Assembly (NCBI GenBank): GCA_030524585.1
Contig: JAUNGJ010000003.1
Span: 1 to 45,344 of the forward strand
Direction: 5' to 3'
Length of the DNA stretch: 45,344 bases
Source: Eubacteriales bacterium
Lineage (GTDB): Bacteria > Bacillota > Clostridia > Lachnospirales > Lachnospiraceae
The notes under the pieces: generated by a model
Database searches by the model: none
The model's input: the letters and a program-made list of their open reading frames with translations, nothing else
What the model was told of the DNA's origin: nothing
Made by a program: the position numbers and the translations under genes
In this document: in pieces, positions 18,092 through 24,990 of the stretch
How positions within the stretch are numbered: position 1 is the stretch's first letter
Layout: each line of letters starts with the position of its first letter

Positions 18092-18125
18092 AAAAGGGTC
18101 CGGTCCTATCAGACCGGACCCTTTT
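18092..18125 (-). terminator. Strong hairpin between gap and pgk
   Basis: AAAAGGGTCCGGTC (18092-18105), a 6-nt loop, then GACCGGACCCTTTT (18112-18125): a perfect 14-bp stem. On the minus strand a T5 tract follows. It lies 24 nt after the gap stop and inside an otherwise continuous glycolytic operon. Confidence 0.85.
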
Positions 18126-18149
18126 GAGTCTCCTATTTTACCAAATACT

Positions 18150-19163
18150 CTATGCTAATTCAGAGAAATATTTGATTGTTCTTACCATCTGGCTTGTGTA
18201 AGAATTCTCATTGTCATACCAAGAAACAACCTGAACCTCTGTAGTTCCGTTGTCAAGTGGAAGTACCATTGTCTGAGTAGCATCAAATAAAGAACCATAT
18301 CTCATACCAACGATATCGCTTGAAACGATCTCATCTGTGTTGTATCCGAATGACTCTGTAGAAGCTGCTTTCATTGCTGCGTTGATCTCGTCAACTGTTA
18401 CAGCTCCTTCAACAACTGCTGTAAGGATTGTAGTAGATCCTGTTGGGGTTGGAACACGCTGAGCAGCTCCGATCAGCTTTCCGTTCAGCTCTGGGATAAC
18501 AAGGCCGATTGCCTTAGCAGCTCCTGTGCTGTTTGGAACGATATTGATTGCTGCTGCACGAGATCTTCTCAGGTCACCCTTTCTCTGTGGTCCGTCAAGA
18601 GTCATCTGATCGCCTGTGTATGCGTGAATTGTCTGCATGATACCAGATTTGATTGGTGCCAGGTCGTTCAGTGCCTTAGCCATTGGTGCCAGGCAGTTTG
18701 TTGTACAAGAAGCAGCAGAGATAACAGTATCTTCTGGCTTCAGTTCTGTATGGTTAACATTGTAAACGATTGTAGGAAGGTCGTTTCCTGCCGGTGCAGA
18801 AATAACAACTTTTCTAGCGCCTGCTTTAACATGTGCAGATGCCTTTTCCTTAGATGTATAGAAACCTGTACACTCAAGAACTACGTCTACACCGATCTCT
18901 CCCCAAGGAAGCTCTTCAGCGTTAGCCTTTGCATAAATCTTAATCTCTTTTCCATCAACGATGATAGAATCCTCTGTAGCCTCTACCTTGTCAGCTAAAG
19001 CATATTTACCCTGAGAAGAGTCATACTTTAACAGGTGAGCAAGCATCTTTGGAGATGTCAAGTCGTTGATTGCAACTACTTCATATCCCTCTGCTCCAAA
19101 CATCTGTCTGAATGCAAGACGTCCAATACGTCCAAATCCATTAATCGCTACTTTTACTGCCAT
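18150..19163 (-). CDS. gap: Glyceraldehyde-3-phosphate dehydrogenase, type I
   Basis: A 337-residue NAD-dependent dehydrogenase of glycolysis. The N-terminal Rossmann motif is [14 protein letters not shown], the catalytic cysteine lies in [12 protein letters not shown], and [13 protein letters not shown] and [14 protein letters not shown] complete the active-site signatures. Length is standard. AGGAGG lies upstream of the ATG. It is the first gene of gap-pgk-tpiA-gpmI and has its own promoter at 19255-19283. No cggR-type regulator precedes it. Confidence 0.98.
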   Translation of the reverse strand: MAVKVAINGFGRIGRLAFRQMFGAEGYEVVAINDLTSPKMLAHLLKYDSSQGKYALADKVEATEDSIIVDGKEIKIYAKANAEELPWGEIGVDVVLECTGFYTSKEKASAHVKAGARKVVISAPAGNDLPTIVYNVNHTELKPEDTVISAASCTTNCLAPMAKALNDLAPIKSGIMQTIHAYTGDQMTLDGPQRKGDLRRSRAAAINIVPNSTGAAKAIGLVIPELNGKLIGAAQRVPTPTGSTTILTAVVEGAVTVDEINAAMKAASTESFGYNTDEIVSSDIVGMRYGSLFDATQTMVLPLDNGTTEVQVVSWYDNENSYTSQMVRTIKYFSELA

Positions 19164-19216
19164 GATTAATTCCTCCTAAATGATTTTTAACTGTTTCACA
19201 GCCATTTATTTTTGAA

Positions 19217-19239
19217 ATTCTTTAAGCTTGTTAAAGAAT
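19217..19239 (-). other. Hairpin in the gap leader
   Basis: ATTCTTTAA, a 5-nt loop, then TTAAAGAAT, about 55 nt upstream of the gap start and within the predicted 5' leader. It may stabilise the mRNA or act as a regulator site. Confidence 0.4.
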
Positions 19240-19254
19240 CATCAACCATATTTT

Positions 19255-19283
19255 ATTCTACTAAATCTTGTCCCAAAATTCAA
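19255..19283 (-). promoter_or_regulatory. Promoter of the glycolytic operon
   Basis: TTGAAT (19283-19278), a 17-bp spacer, TAGAAT (19260-19255) on the minus strand, about 90 nt ahead of the gap ATG. Confidence 0.7.
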
Positions 19284-19373
19284 GCCTTCTTTTGTATTTT
19301 TATGGAAGTAACACCTATTTTATCAAAATGACCAATATTTTTACAAATATTCCATATAATTCTCACAAACATT

Positions 19374-20177
19374 CTATGCAATTTTTACAAACTCCGGCTT
19401 TCGGGACTTAAACTCTGTATAGTAGCGGAATCCACATGCTTTCAGGATATCACCCGCCAGATGAAAATCATAGGCGATATGTTCCGGAATATGTCCGTCC
19501 GCTCCCACGGTAATGATTTCCCCTCCCAGCTCACGATACCTCTTCAATATCTTATCATGCGGATGGGCAAATCCAAGTCCATACTTGATGCCGGACATAT
19601 TCAGCTCAATTCCCTTTCCGTCAGCAATCACCTGTTTCAGAATCTCGTCAATAATATCCATATAATCTTCGCAGGAATAGCTCGCCTCTTTATACCGGCT
19701 GTATCGTATTACATAATCCATATGTCCGAGTACATCATAGGTTTTAATCTTCTGTACATCTTCCAGCATTTCTTCAAAATAGATACGGTAAGCCTCCTGG
19801 TCCGTGCGGTTTTCAAACAATCGCTCTGTGGCAACATCATGACCTAATACGGAATGGGCAGAGCCAATAATAAAATCCATAGGATACTTTTCTGCAAATT
19901 CCCGGTAAAAGTCATAAAGATAAGGCTGAAGTCCAAACTCTGCCCCAATGCGGACATCAATCCGGTCTTTATACTGTTCCCTGAGAACCGGCATCTCTTT
20001 AAAATACCTCTCCGCATCAAAGACTGCTTCGTCTCCCCAATCGAAATTATCCTTATCATAGTGATCGGTAAAACAGATTACCGACAGACCTTTTGCAATC
20101 GCCGCCTCGATCATATCCTCTGGTCTGGTTTCAGAATCATTCGAAAAATTACAATGCATATGAACATCTGCTCTCAT
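19374..20177 (-). CDS. PHP-domain phosphatase (HisJ/HisK histidinol-phosphatase family)
   Basis: A 267-residue PHP-superfamily hydrolase. Metal-ligand motifs are visible in order: DVHMHCNFSND at the N-terminus, FTDHYD (about 36-41), the glutamate in RIGAEFGLQP, the histidine in GSAHSVLG, DVLGHMDYVIRY, and ADGHIPEHIAYDF near the end. Length and motifs match HisJ-type histidinol-phosphate phosphatases. No other his genes are nearby; instead it starts 4 nt after mnmA in the Fe-S/tRNA-thiolation operon. It may therefore be a PHP phosphoesterase with another substrate. No clear terminator follows, only weak AT-rich stems. Confidence 0.8.
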   Translation of the reverse strand: MRADVHMHCNFSNDSETRPEDMIEAAIAKGLSVICFTDHYDKDNFDWGDEAVFDAERYFKEMPVLREQYKDRIDVRIGAEFGLQPYLYDFYREFAEKYPMDFIIGSAHSVLGHDVATERLFENRTDQEAYRIYFEEMLEDVQKIKTYDVLGHMDYVIRYSRYKEASYSCEDYMDIIDEILKQVIADGKGIELNMSGIKYGLGFAHPHDKILKRYRELGGEIITVGADGHIPEHIAYDFHLAGDILKACGFRYYTEFKSRKPEFVKIA

Positions 20178-20181
20178 AATT

Positions 20182-21267
20182 CTACTGTCCTCCTATAATC
20201 GTTCCGCCGCCAAGCACGTACCCGTCCTCATACAGCACAACAGCCTGTCCCGGCGTTACCGCCCGCTGCGGCTCTTCGAATGTGCAGAGGATTTCATCTT
20301 CACCGGTCTTTGTAACCTGGCACCAGGCTCCCTTGTGATTGTAACGAATCTTGGCCCACACGCGCTTTGGCTCTGCAAGATCCTCTACTGCCATAAAATT
20401 CAGATCATTTGCCCTCACATATCTGGTCAGTGATTCCTCATGGCTTCCAATGACCACTTCATTCGTCTCCGGGCGTATCTCCAGCACAAACACCGGATAC
20501 CCCATTGCGAGTCCCAGCCCTTTCCGCTGTCCCACAGTATAGTGAATGATTCCCTTATGCTTTCCAATGATGGTTCCATCCCTTGTCACAAAGTTCCCCT
20601 CCGGAAATGTGGTCTGCCTTTCCTTTTCTATAAAAGAAGCATAATCCCCGTCAGGCACAAAACAAATATCCTGGCTGTCCGGCTTATGAGCTACCGGAAG
20701 CTTTGCCTCCTGTGCAATCCTCCGGATTTCCTCTTTTTCATAGTTTCCCACCGGCATCAGCGTCCTTGCAAGCTGCTCCTGGGTGAGATTATAAAGGGCA
20801 TAGGTCTGATCCTTTTTCCCGGTAATAGAAGTCCGAAGAGCGTACCTCCCGCTGGCAAGCCTCTCGATCCGGGCATAATGCCCGGTGGCAATATAGTCCG
20901 CCCCAATATCCATGCTGCGTTTCAGAAGTGACTCCCATTTCACATACCGGTTACACGCAATACACGGGTTCGGGGTCCTGCCGCCCACATATTCATCTGT
21001 GAAATAATCGATCACATATTTTTGAAATTCTTTCTTAAAGTTCATTACGTAATACGGAATCCCGATCTCTGCCGCAACCCTTCTTGCATCTTCTACAGCA
21101 CTGAGTCCACAGCAGCCGCCATTTTCTTCCTGTATCACTTCCTCTTCATCCTGCCAGATCTGCATAGTCACACCGATCACGTCATATCCCTGATTTTTCA
21201 GAAGATAAGCCGCCACGGAAGAATCCACACCGCCGGACATTCCCACTACTACTCTCTTTCTATCCAT
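20182..21267 (-). CDS. mnmA: tRNA-specific 2-thiouridylase
   Basis: A 361-residue ATP-dependent enzyme that makes 2-thiouridine at position 34 of Lys, Glu and Gln tRNAs. The PP-loop GMSGGVDSSVAAYLL is at the N-terminus. Catalytic cysteines are seen in PNPCIACN and SQDICFVPDG, and GHYARIE and GQRKGLGL are family motifs. Length is typical. It lies 18 nt after nifU and downstream of nifS, which fits direct sulfur supply from that cysteine desulfurase. An N-terminal acidic insertion (QDEEEVIQEENGGCCG) follows the first strand. Confidence 0.96.
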   Translation of the reverse strand: MDRKRVVVGMSGGVDSSVAAYLLKNQGYDVIGVTMQIWQDEEEVIQEENGGCCGLSAVEDARRVAAEIGIPYYVMNFKKEFQKYVIDYFTDEYVGGRTPNPCIACNRYVKWESLLKRSMDIGADYIATGHYARIERLASGRYALRTSITGKKDQTYALYNLTQEQLARTLMPVGNYEKEEIRRIAQEAKLPVAHKPDSQDICFVPDGDYASFIEKERQTTFPEGNFVTRDGTIIGKHKGIIHYTVGQRKGLGLAMGYPVFVLEIRPETNEVVIGSHEESLTRYVRANDLNFMAVEDLAEPKRVWAKIRYNHKGAWCQVTKTGEDEILCTFEEPQRAVTPGQAVVLYEDGYVLGGGTIIGGQ

Positions 21268-21285
21268 GAATATATAGTCCTCTGT

Positions 21286-21729
21286 CTAATATTCCTCTTC
21301 TTCCTCTTCTTCACCCTCATGAATGTCTGACTTCGGCTTGGACAGACCTTCAATCTTGATTCCGTGCTTTTCCGCATAATCCCAGAGAGCTGCATGGATC
21401 GCCTCTTCTGCAAGAAGCGAACAGTGTACCTTTACCGGCGGAAGTCCGTCAAGCGCTTCCATAACTGCTTTGTTGGTAACTTCCATAGCCTCCTGAATAT
21501 TCTTACCCTTTACAAGCTCTGTTGCCATGCTGCTGGTTGCAACGGCAGCGCCGCATCCGAATGTCTTAAACTTTACATCGCGGATAATCTGGTTCTCATC
21601 AATATCCAGATAGATTCTCATAATATCTCCGCACTTGGCGTTGCCCACCGTACCTACGCCGCTTGCATTTTCAATTTCTCCCATGTTTCTTGGATGCTGG
21701 AAATGATCCATTACCTTTTCTGTATACAT
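21286..21729 (-). CDS. nifU: NifU/IscU-type Fe-S cluster scaffold
   Basis: A 147-residue IscU-like scaffold on which Fe-S clusters are assembled with sulfur from the neighbouring desulfurase. The three cluster cysteines are C33 (GNAKCGD), C59 (KTFGCGAA) and C103 (KVHCSLLAEEA). The Asp after C33, important for cluster release in the family, is present. It lacks the C-terminal NFU domain of full-length NifU. An unusual acidic tail, EGEEEEEEEY, ends the protein. GGGAGG precedes the ATG. It sits 35 nt after nifS and 18 nt before mnmA. Confidence 0.95.
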   Translation of the reverse strand: MYTEKVMDHFQHPRNMGEIENASGVGTVGNAKCGDIMRIYLDIDENQIIRDVKFKTFGCGAAVATSSMATELVKGKNIQEAMEVTNKAVMEALDGLPPVKVHCSLLAEEAIHAALWDYAEKHGIKIEGLSKPKSDIHEGEEEEEEEY

Positions 21730-21764
21730 CGTTAAATACCTCCCATAACTTTTGCTGTCTGTTC

Positions 21765-22955
21765 TTAAATTAATTTCCTGTTCTTCTTTTCAAAATCTTC
21801 ATATAATGGAGACATCGCTCTTAAATCAGCTACAATTTTCTTCAGATTATCTACCACATAATCAATATCTTCTTTTGTAATTTCTTCATTCAAGGTCAAT
21901 CTCAGTGAGCCGTGTGCGATCTCATGAGGAAGTCCGATTGCCAGAAGCACATGAGACGGGTCAAGAGATCCGGACGTGCACGCTGAACCGCTGGAACCGC
22001 AGATTCCCTTCATGTCAAGCATAATCAGCATGGATTCACCTTCAATAAAGCGGAAACTGAAATTGGCATTATTCGGAAGTCTCTTCTCCCGGTGTCCATT
22101 CAGCTTCGTATAAGGAATCTCATTCATGACACGGTCAATCAGGTAATCTCGAAGCTGGATTTCCTTTGCTGTACGCTCTTCCATGGTGCGGATGGCTCTT
22201 GCCGTCGCTGTTCCCAGTCCCACAATACCCGGAACATTCTCTGTTCCTGCACGGCGTTTTCTCTCCTGAGCTCCGCCGTGAACGAAGGAGCGGATTTTTA
22301 CGCCTTTGCGGATATAGAGGAAGCCAATTCCCTTCGGGCCGTTCAGCTTATGTCCGCTGGCACTGAGCATATCGATATGGTATTCATCCACATTGATCGG
22401 AACCTGCCCAAAGGCCTGAACTGCGTCCGTATGGAAAAGGATTCCATGTTCACGGGCAATCTCTCCAATCTCTTTGATCGGCTGAATCGTTCCGATTTCA
22501 TTATTTGCAAACATTACGGAAATCAAAATAGTCGTCGGGCGGATAGCCGCCTTCAGATCCTCGAGTTTCACTACTCCGTCTTCATCTACATCCAGGTAGG
22601 TCACTTCGAACCCCCGGCTTTCCAGATATTCACCAGTATGAAGAATTGCATGGTGTTCAATCTTCGTGGTGATAATATGATTTCCTTTGCCTGCATAGGC
22701 CTCTGCCGCTGCTTTCAGCGCCCAGTTATCAGACTCGGAGCCGCCGGCCGTAAAATAAATCTCGTTCGACTTTGCGCCAAGCGCATCGGCAATCACTTCC
22801 CGCTGCCTTGTAATCTCGTCTTTATTTCCAGAAGCAAAGCTGTACACACTGGATGGATTGCCAAATTTCTCTGTGAAATACGGAAGCATTGCTTCCACAA
22901 CCTCTGGTGCCGTCTTTGTAGTTGCCGCATTATCTAAATAAATTACTTTTCCCAT
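21765..22955 (-). CDS. nifS: Cysteine desulfurase (NifS/IscS family)
   Basis: A 396-residue PLP enzyme that removes sulfur from cysteine as a protein persulfide. It starts VIYLDNAATTKTAPEV, has the HTDAVQAFGQVPINV segment, the Schiff-base lysine in LSASGHKLNGPKG, and the persulfide cysteine in GSSGSACTSGSLDPSH, the group I (NifS/IscS) arrangement. Its ribosome site TAGGAGG includes the stop codon of the Rrf2 regulator gene, so the two are translationally close. Likely recipients are NifU and MnmA encoded next. Confidence 0.96.
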   Translation of the reverse strand: MGKVIYLDNAATTKTAPEVVEAMLPYFTEKFGNPSSVYSFASGNKDEITRQREVIADALGAKSNEIYFTAGGSESDNWALKAAAEAYAGKGNHIITTKIEHHAILHTGEYLESRGFEVTYLDVDEDGVVKLEDLKAAIRPTTILISVMFANNEIGTIQPIKEIGEIAREHGILFHTDAVQAFGQVPINVDEYHIDMLSASGHKLNGPKGIGFLYIRKGVKIRSFVHGGAQERKRRAGTENVPGIVGLGTATARAIRTMEERTAKEIQLRDYLIDRVMNEIPYTKLNGHREKRLPNNANFSFRFIEGESMLIMLDMKGICGSSGSACTSGSLDPSHVLLAIGLPHEIAHGSLRLTLNEEITKEDIDYVVDNLKKIVADLRAMSPLYEDFEKKNRKLI

Positions 22956-22967
22956 CTTCTTATCCTC

Positions 22968-23426
22968 CTAGTTATTGCAGGCCTTTGGCTTCTCCATATC
23001 AGAGGCCGCAAGCTGTTTGCTCTCTTCTACCAACGTATCAAGCTTAATCTCATCCACCGTCCGATTAATGCTCTCGTTGATTCGTTTCCATACATATTTT
23101 GTCACACAGCCGCCTGACGCTGCACATTCCTCATCCTGACTATAGCCCGAACATTCCACTGGCTCCAGTTTTCCCTCCAGCGCCCGCAGCACATCGCCCA
23201 CGGAAACCTCCTTCGGGTCCTTTGCCAGTACGTAGCCGCCTCCTGCCCCCCGAATGCTCTTAATAAGTCCAGCCTTCTTCAAAAGTGACATCAGCTGTTC
23301 CAGATAGCGCTCCGACAGATTCTGTCTCTCGGCAATACTGCCAATCGATACTGGTTCTGCCTCACTGTACTGTGCAAGGTCAATCAATGCCCTGAGACCA
23401 TACCTTCCTTTGGTTGAAAGTTTCAA
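22968..23426 (-). CDS. iscR: Rrf2 family regulator (IscR-type)
   Basis: A 152-residue winged-helix regulator beginning KLSTKGRYGLRALIDLA, the Rrf2 signature. The recognition region includes SIAERQNLSERYLEQLM, followed by IRGAGGGYVLAKDP. Three cysteines, C92, C101 and C107, could hold a [2Fe-2S] cluster as in IscR, although the first spacing (8 residues) is longer than the 5 in E. coli IscR. The start codon is TTG (23426-23424), served by GAAGGTGAG. Upstream, a near-perfect palindrome at 23444-23471 just after the -10 element suggests autorepression. It heads iscR-nifS-nifU-mnmA-PHP. Confidence 0.92.
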   Translation of the reverse strand: MKLSTKGRYGLRALIDLAQYSEAEPVSIGSIAERQNLSERYLEQLMSLLKKAGLIKSIRGAGGGYVLAKDPKEVSVGDVLRALEGKLEPVECSGYSQDEECAASGGCVTKYVWKRINESINRTVDEIKLDTLVEESKQLAASDMEKPKACNN

Positions 23427-23443
23427 TTTCTCACCTTCTTTTC

Positions 23444-23471
23444 AAAATCCCTAGCAATTTACTAGGATTTT
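23444..23471. promoter_or_regulatory. Candidate operator of the Rrf2 regulator
   Basis: AAAATCC(C)TAG, a 7-nt centre, then CTAGGATTTT. It starts about 10 bp downstream of the -10 box of the iscR promoter, a position where binding would block transcription. Confidence 0.65.
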
Positions 23472-23480
23472 TCTTCTTGT

Positions 23481-23509
23481 AGAATATCACTGCCATGCAG
23501 TTCTGTCAA
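23481..23509 (-). promoter_or_regulatory. Promoter of the iscR-nifS-nifU-mnmA operon
   Basis: TTGACA (23509-23504), a 17-bp spacer, TATTCT (23486-23481) on the minus strand. Confidence 0.8.
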
Positions 23510-23558
23510 GTCTATCTTTTGAATAAATTATAAGGAAACTGAACAAGAAGGAGACTTT

Positions 23559-24893
23559 ATGTCACAGAAAAAGATTCTTATCAAAGGAGCTTTTATTCTT
23601 ACTATTACCGGATTTATCACAAGAATCATCGGATTCTTTTATCGTATTTTCTTAAGCAGAAATTTCGGTGAAGAGGGAGTTGGACTTTACCAGCTGATTT
23701 TTCCAGTTTACGCACTTGGATTTTCGCTTACCTGTGCAGGTATTCAGACCGCCATTTCCCGTTGCGTAGCAGGCAGGTCTGCACTTGGGAAACACTCCCA
23801 GGCAAAGCAGATACTATATGTCGGAATCGGTCTGTCCGTATGTCTGTCTCTTGCTGTAATGCTGCTTACACAGCATTATGCCGAATTTATCGCCCTTTGC
23901 TTCCTTCATGAGGAGAGGTGTATTCCTCTGCTGACTGTCCTCTCCTATGCCTTTCCTTTTGCCTCTGTCCACAGCTGTATCTGCGGCTACTATATGGGGC
24001 TTAAACAGGCAGAAATCCCAGCCACATCTCAGCTCATTGAACAAATTGTACGTGTTGCCAGTGTATATTTGTTATACAGGCTGTTCGTCTCCAACGATGG
24101 TCCGTCAGGTATTATCGTTGCAGTTGCCGGTCTGATTACAGGAGAAATGGCCTCTGCCGGATTTTGTATTTATATGCTTCGATACAGACAGCAGATCCGC
24201 TGTTCCACCTCCTCAAATACTTTTTCCGACTTAAAAAATGCTCTGACAAAGCTGCTTGCACTGTCCATTCCATTGACGGCCAACCGTATTCTTTTAAACG
24301 TCCTTCAGAGCATCGAAGCCGTATCCATTCCCATACAGCTTCGTATGTACGGTTTAAGCACCAGACAATCGCTTAGTATGTACGGTGTGCTGACCGGAAT
24401 GGCACTTCCCTGTGTAATGTTTCCATCTGCTGTAACCAATTCCATTGCCTCCATGATGCTGCCTGCCATTGCAGAGCTTCAGGCAGCAGAGCGAAAGGAC
24501 GAGATGAAGCAGCTCATTAAAAAAGCCGGAAGCAGCTGTTTTTCCCTCGGCCTGATCTGCTGTGTGGGATTGCTTGTTACCGGGCGCTTTATCGGAAGAT
24601 ACATATTCCACAGCGAGATGTCTGGTGATTTCATCATCACTTTAGCATGGATCTGTCCATTTCTTTATACGAACAACAATTTAATCAGCATCATCAACGG
24701 CCTCGGAAAAACCAGTCAGTCTTTCCTGTTTAACAGCATTAGCCTTACAATCAGAATCCTGAGCGTATTCTTATGCATTCCCTTTTTCGGAATCAATGGC
24801 TACTTATGGGGGATGCTGGCAAGCCAACTGATACTTTTCCTGTCCTGTATTTCTTTTTTGGCACACAGAGGAGCCTTTCAGAGAAATATCTGA
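23559..24893 (+). CDS. SpoVB/MurJ-like polysaccharide flippase (MOP superfamily)
   Basis: A 444-residue membrane protein with about 12-14 hydrophobic helices. The N-terminus, KILIKGAFILTITGFITRIIGFFYR, followed by LSRNFGEEGVGLYQLIFP, is characteristic of stage V sporulation protein B and related lipid II/polysaccharide flippases. GKTSQSFLFNSISL and NGYLWGMLASQL near the C-terminus fit the family. AAGGAG precedes the ATG. It is divergent from the iscR operon and convergent with the M64 gene, so it is monocistronic. Whether it acts in spore cortex synthesis or in capsule export cannot be decided from the sequence. Confidence 0.85.
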   Translation: MSQKKILIKGAFILTITGFITRIIGFFYRIFLSRNFGEEGVGLYQLIFPVYALGFSLTCAGIQTAISRCVAGRSALGKHSQAKQILYVGIGLSVCLSLAVMLLTQHYAEFIALCFLHEERCIPLLTVLSYAFPFASVHSCICGYYMGLKQAEIPATSQLIEQIVRVASVYLLYRLFVSNDGPSGIIVAVAGLITGEMASAGFCIYMLRYRQQIRCSTSSNTFSDLKNALTKLLALSIPLTANRILLNVLQSIEAVSIPIQLRMYGLSTRQSLSMYGVLTGMALPCVMFPSAVTNSIASMMLPAIAELQAAERKDEMKQLIKKAGSSCFSLGLICCVGLLVTGRFIGRYIFHSEMSGDFIITLAWICPFLYTNNNLISIINGLGKTSQSFLFNSISLTIRILSVFLCIPFFGINGYLWGMLASQLILFLSCISFLAHRGAFQRNI

Positions 24894-24905
24894 CCGCACG
24901 GAATA

Positions 24906-24944
24906 TAACAAAAGGTAAAGTGGCAACCACTTTACCTTTTGTTA
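24906..24944. terminator. Bidirectional terminator between the flippase and M64 genes
   Basis: An 18-bp perfect stem (24906-24923 with 24927-24944) and a CAA loop. The arm starts TAACAAAAGG and the return arm ends CCTTTTGTTA. It serves both convergent genes. Confidence 0.85.
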
Positions 24945-24990
24945 CATAGTACGATAATTATATATTGAAAAATAACCAGCGTTTTACCTG

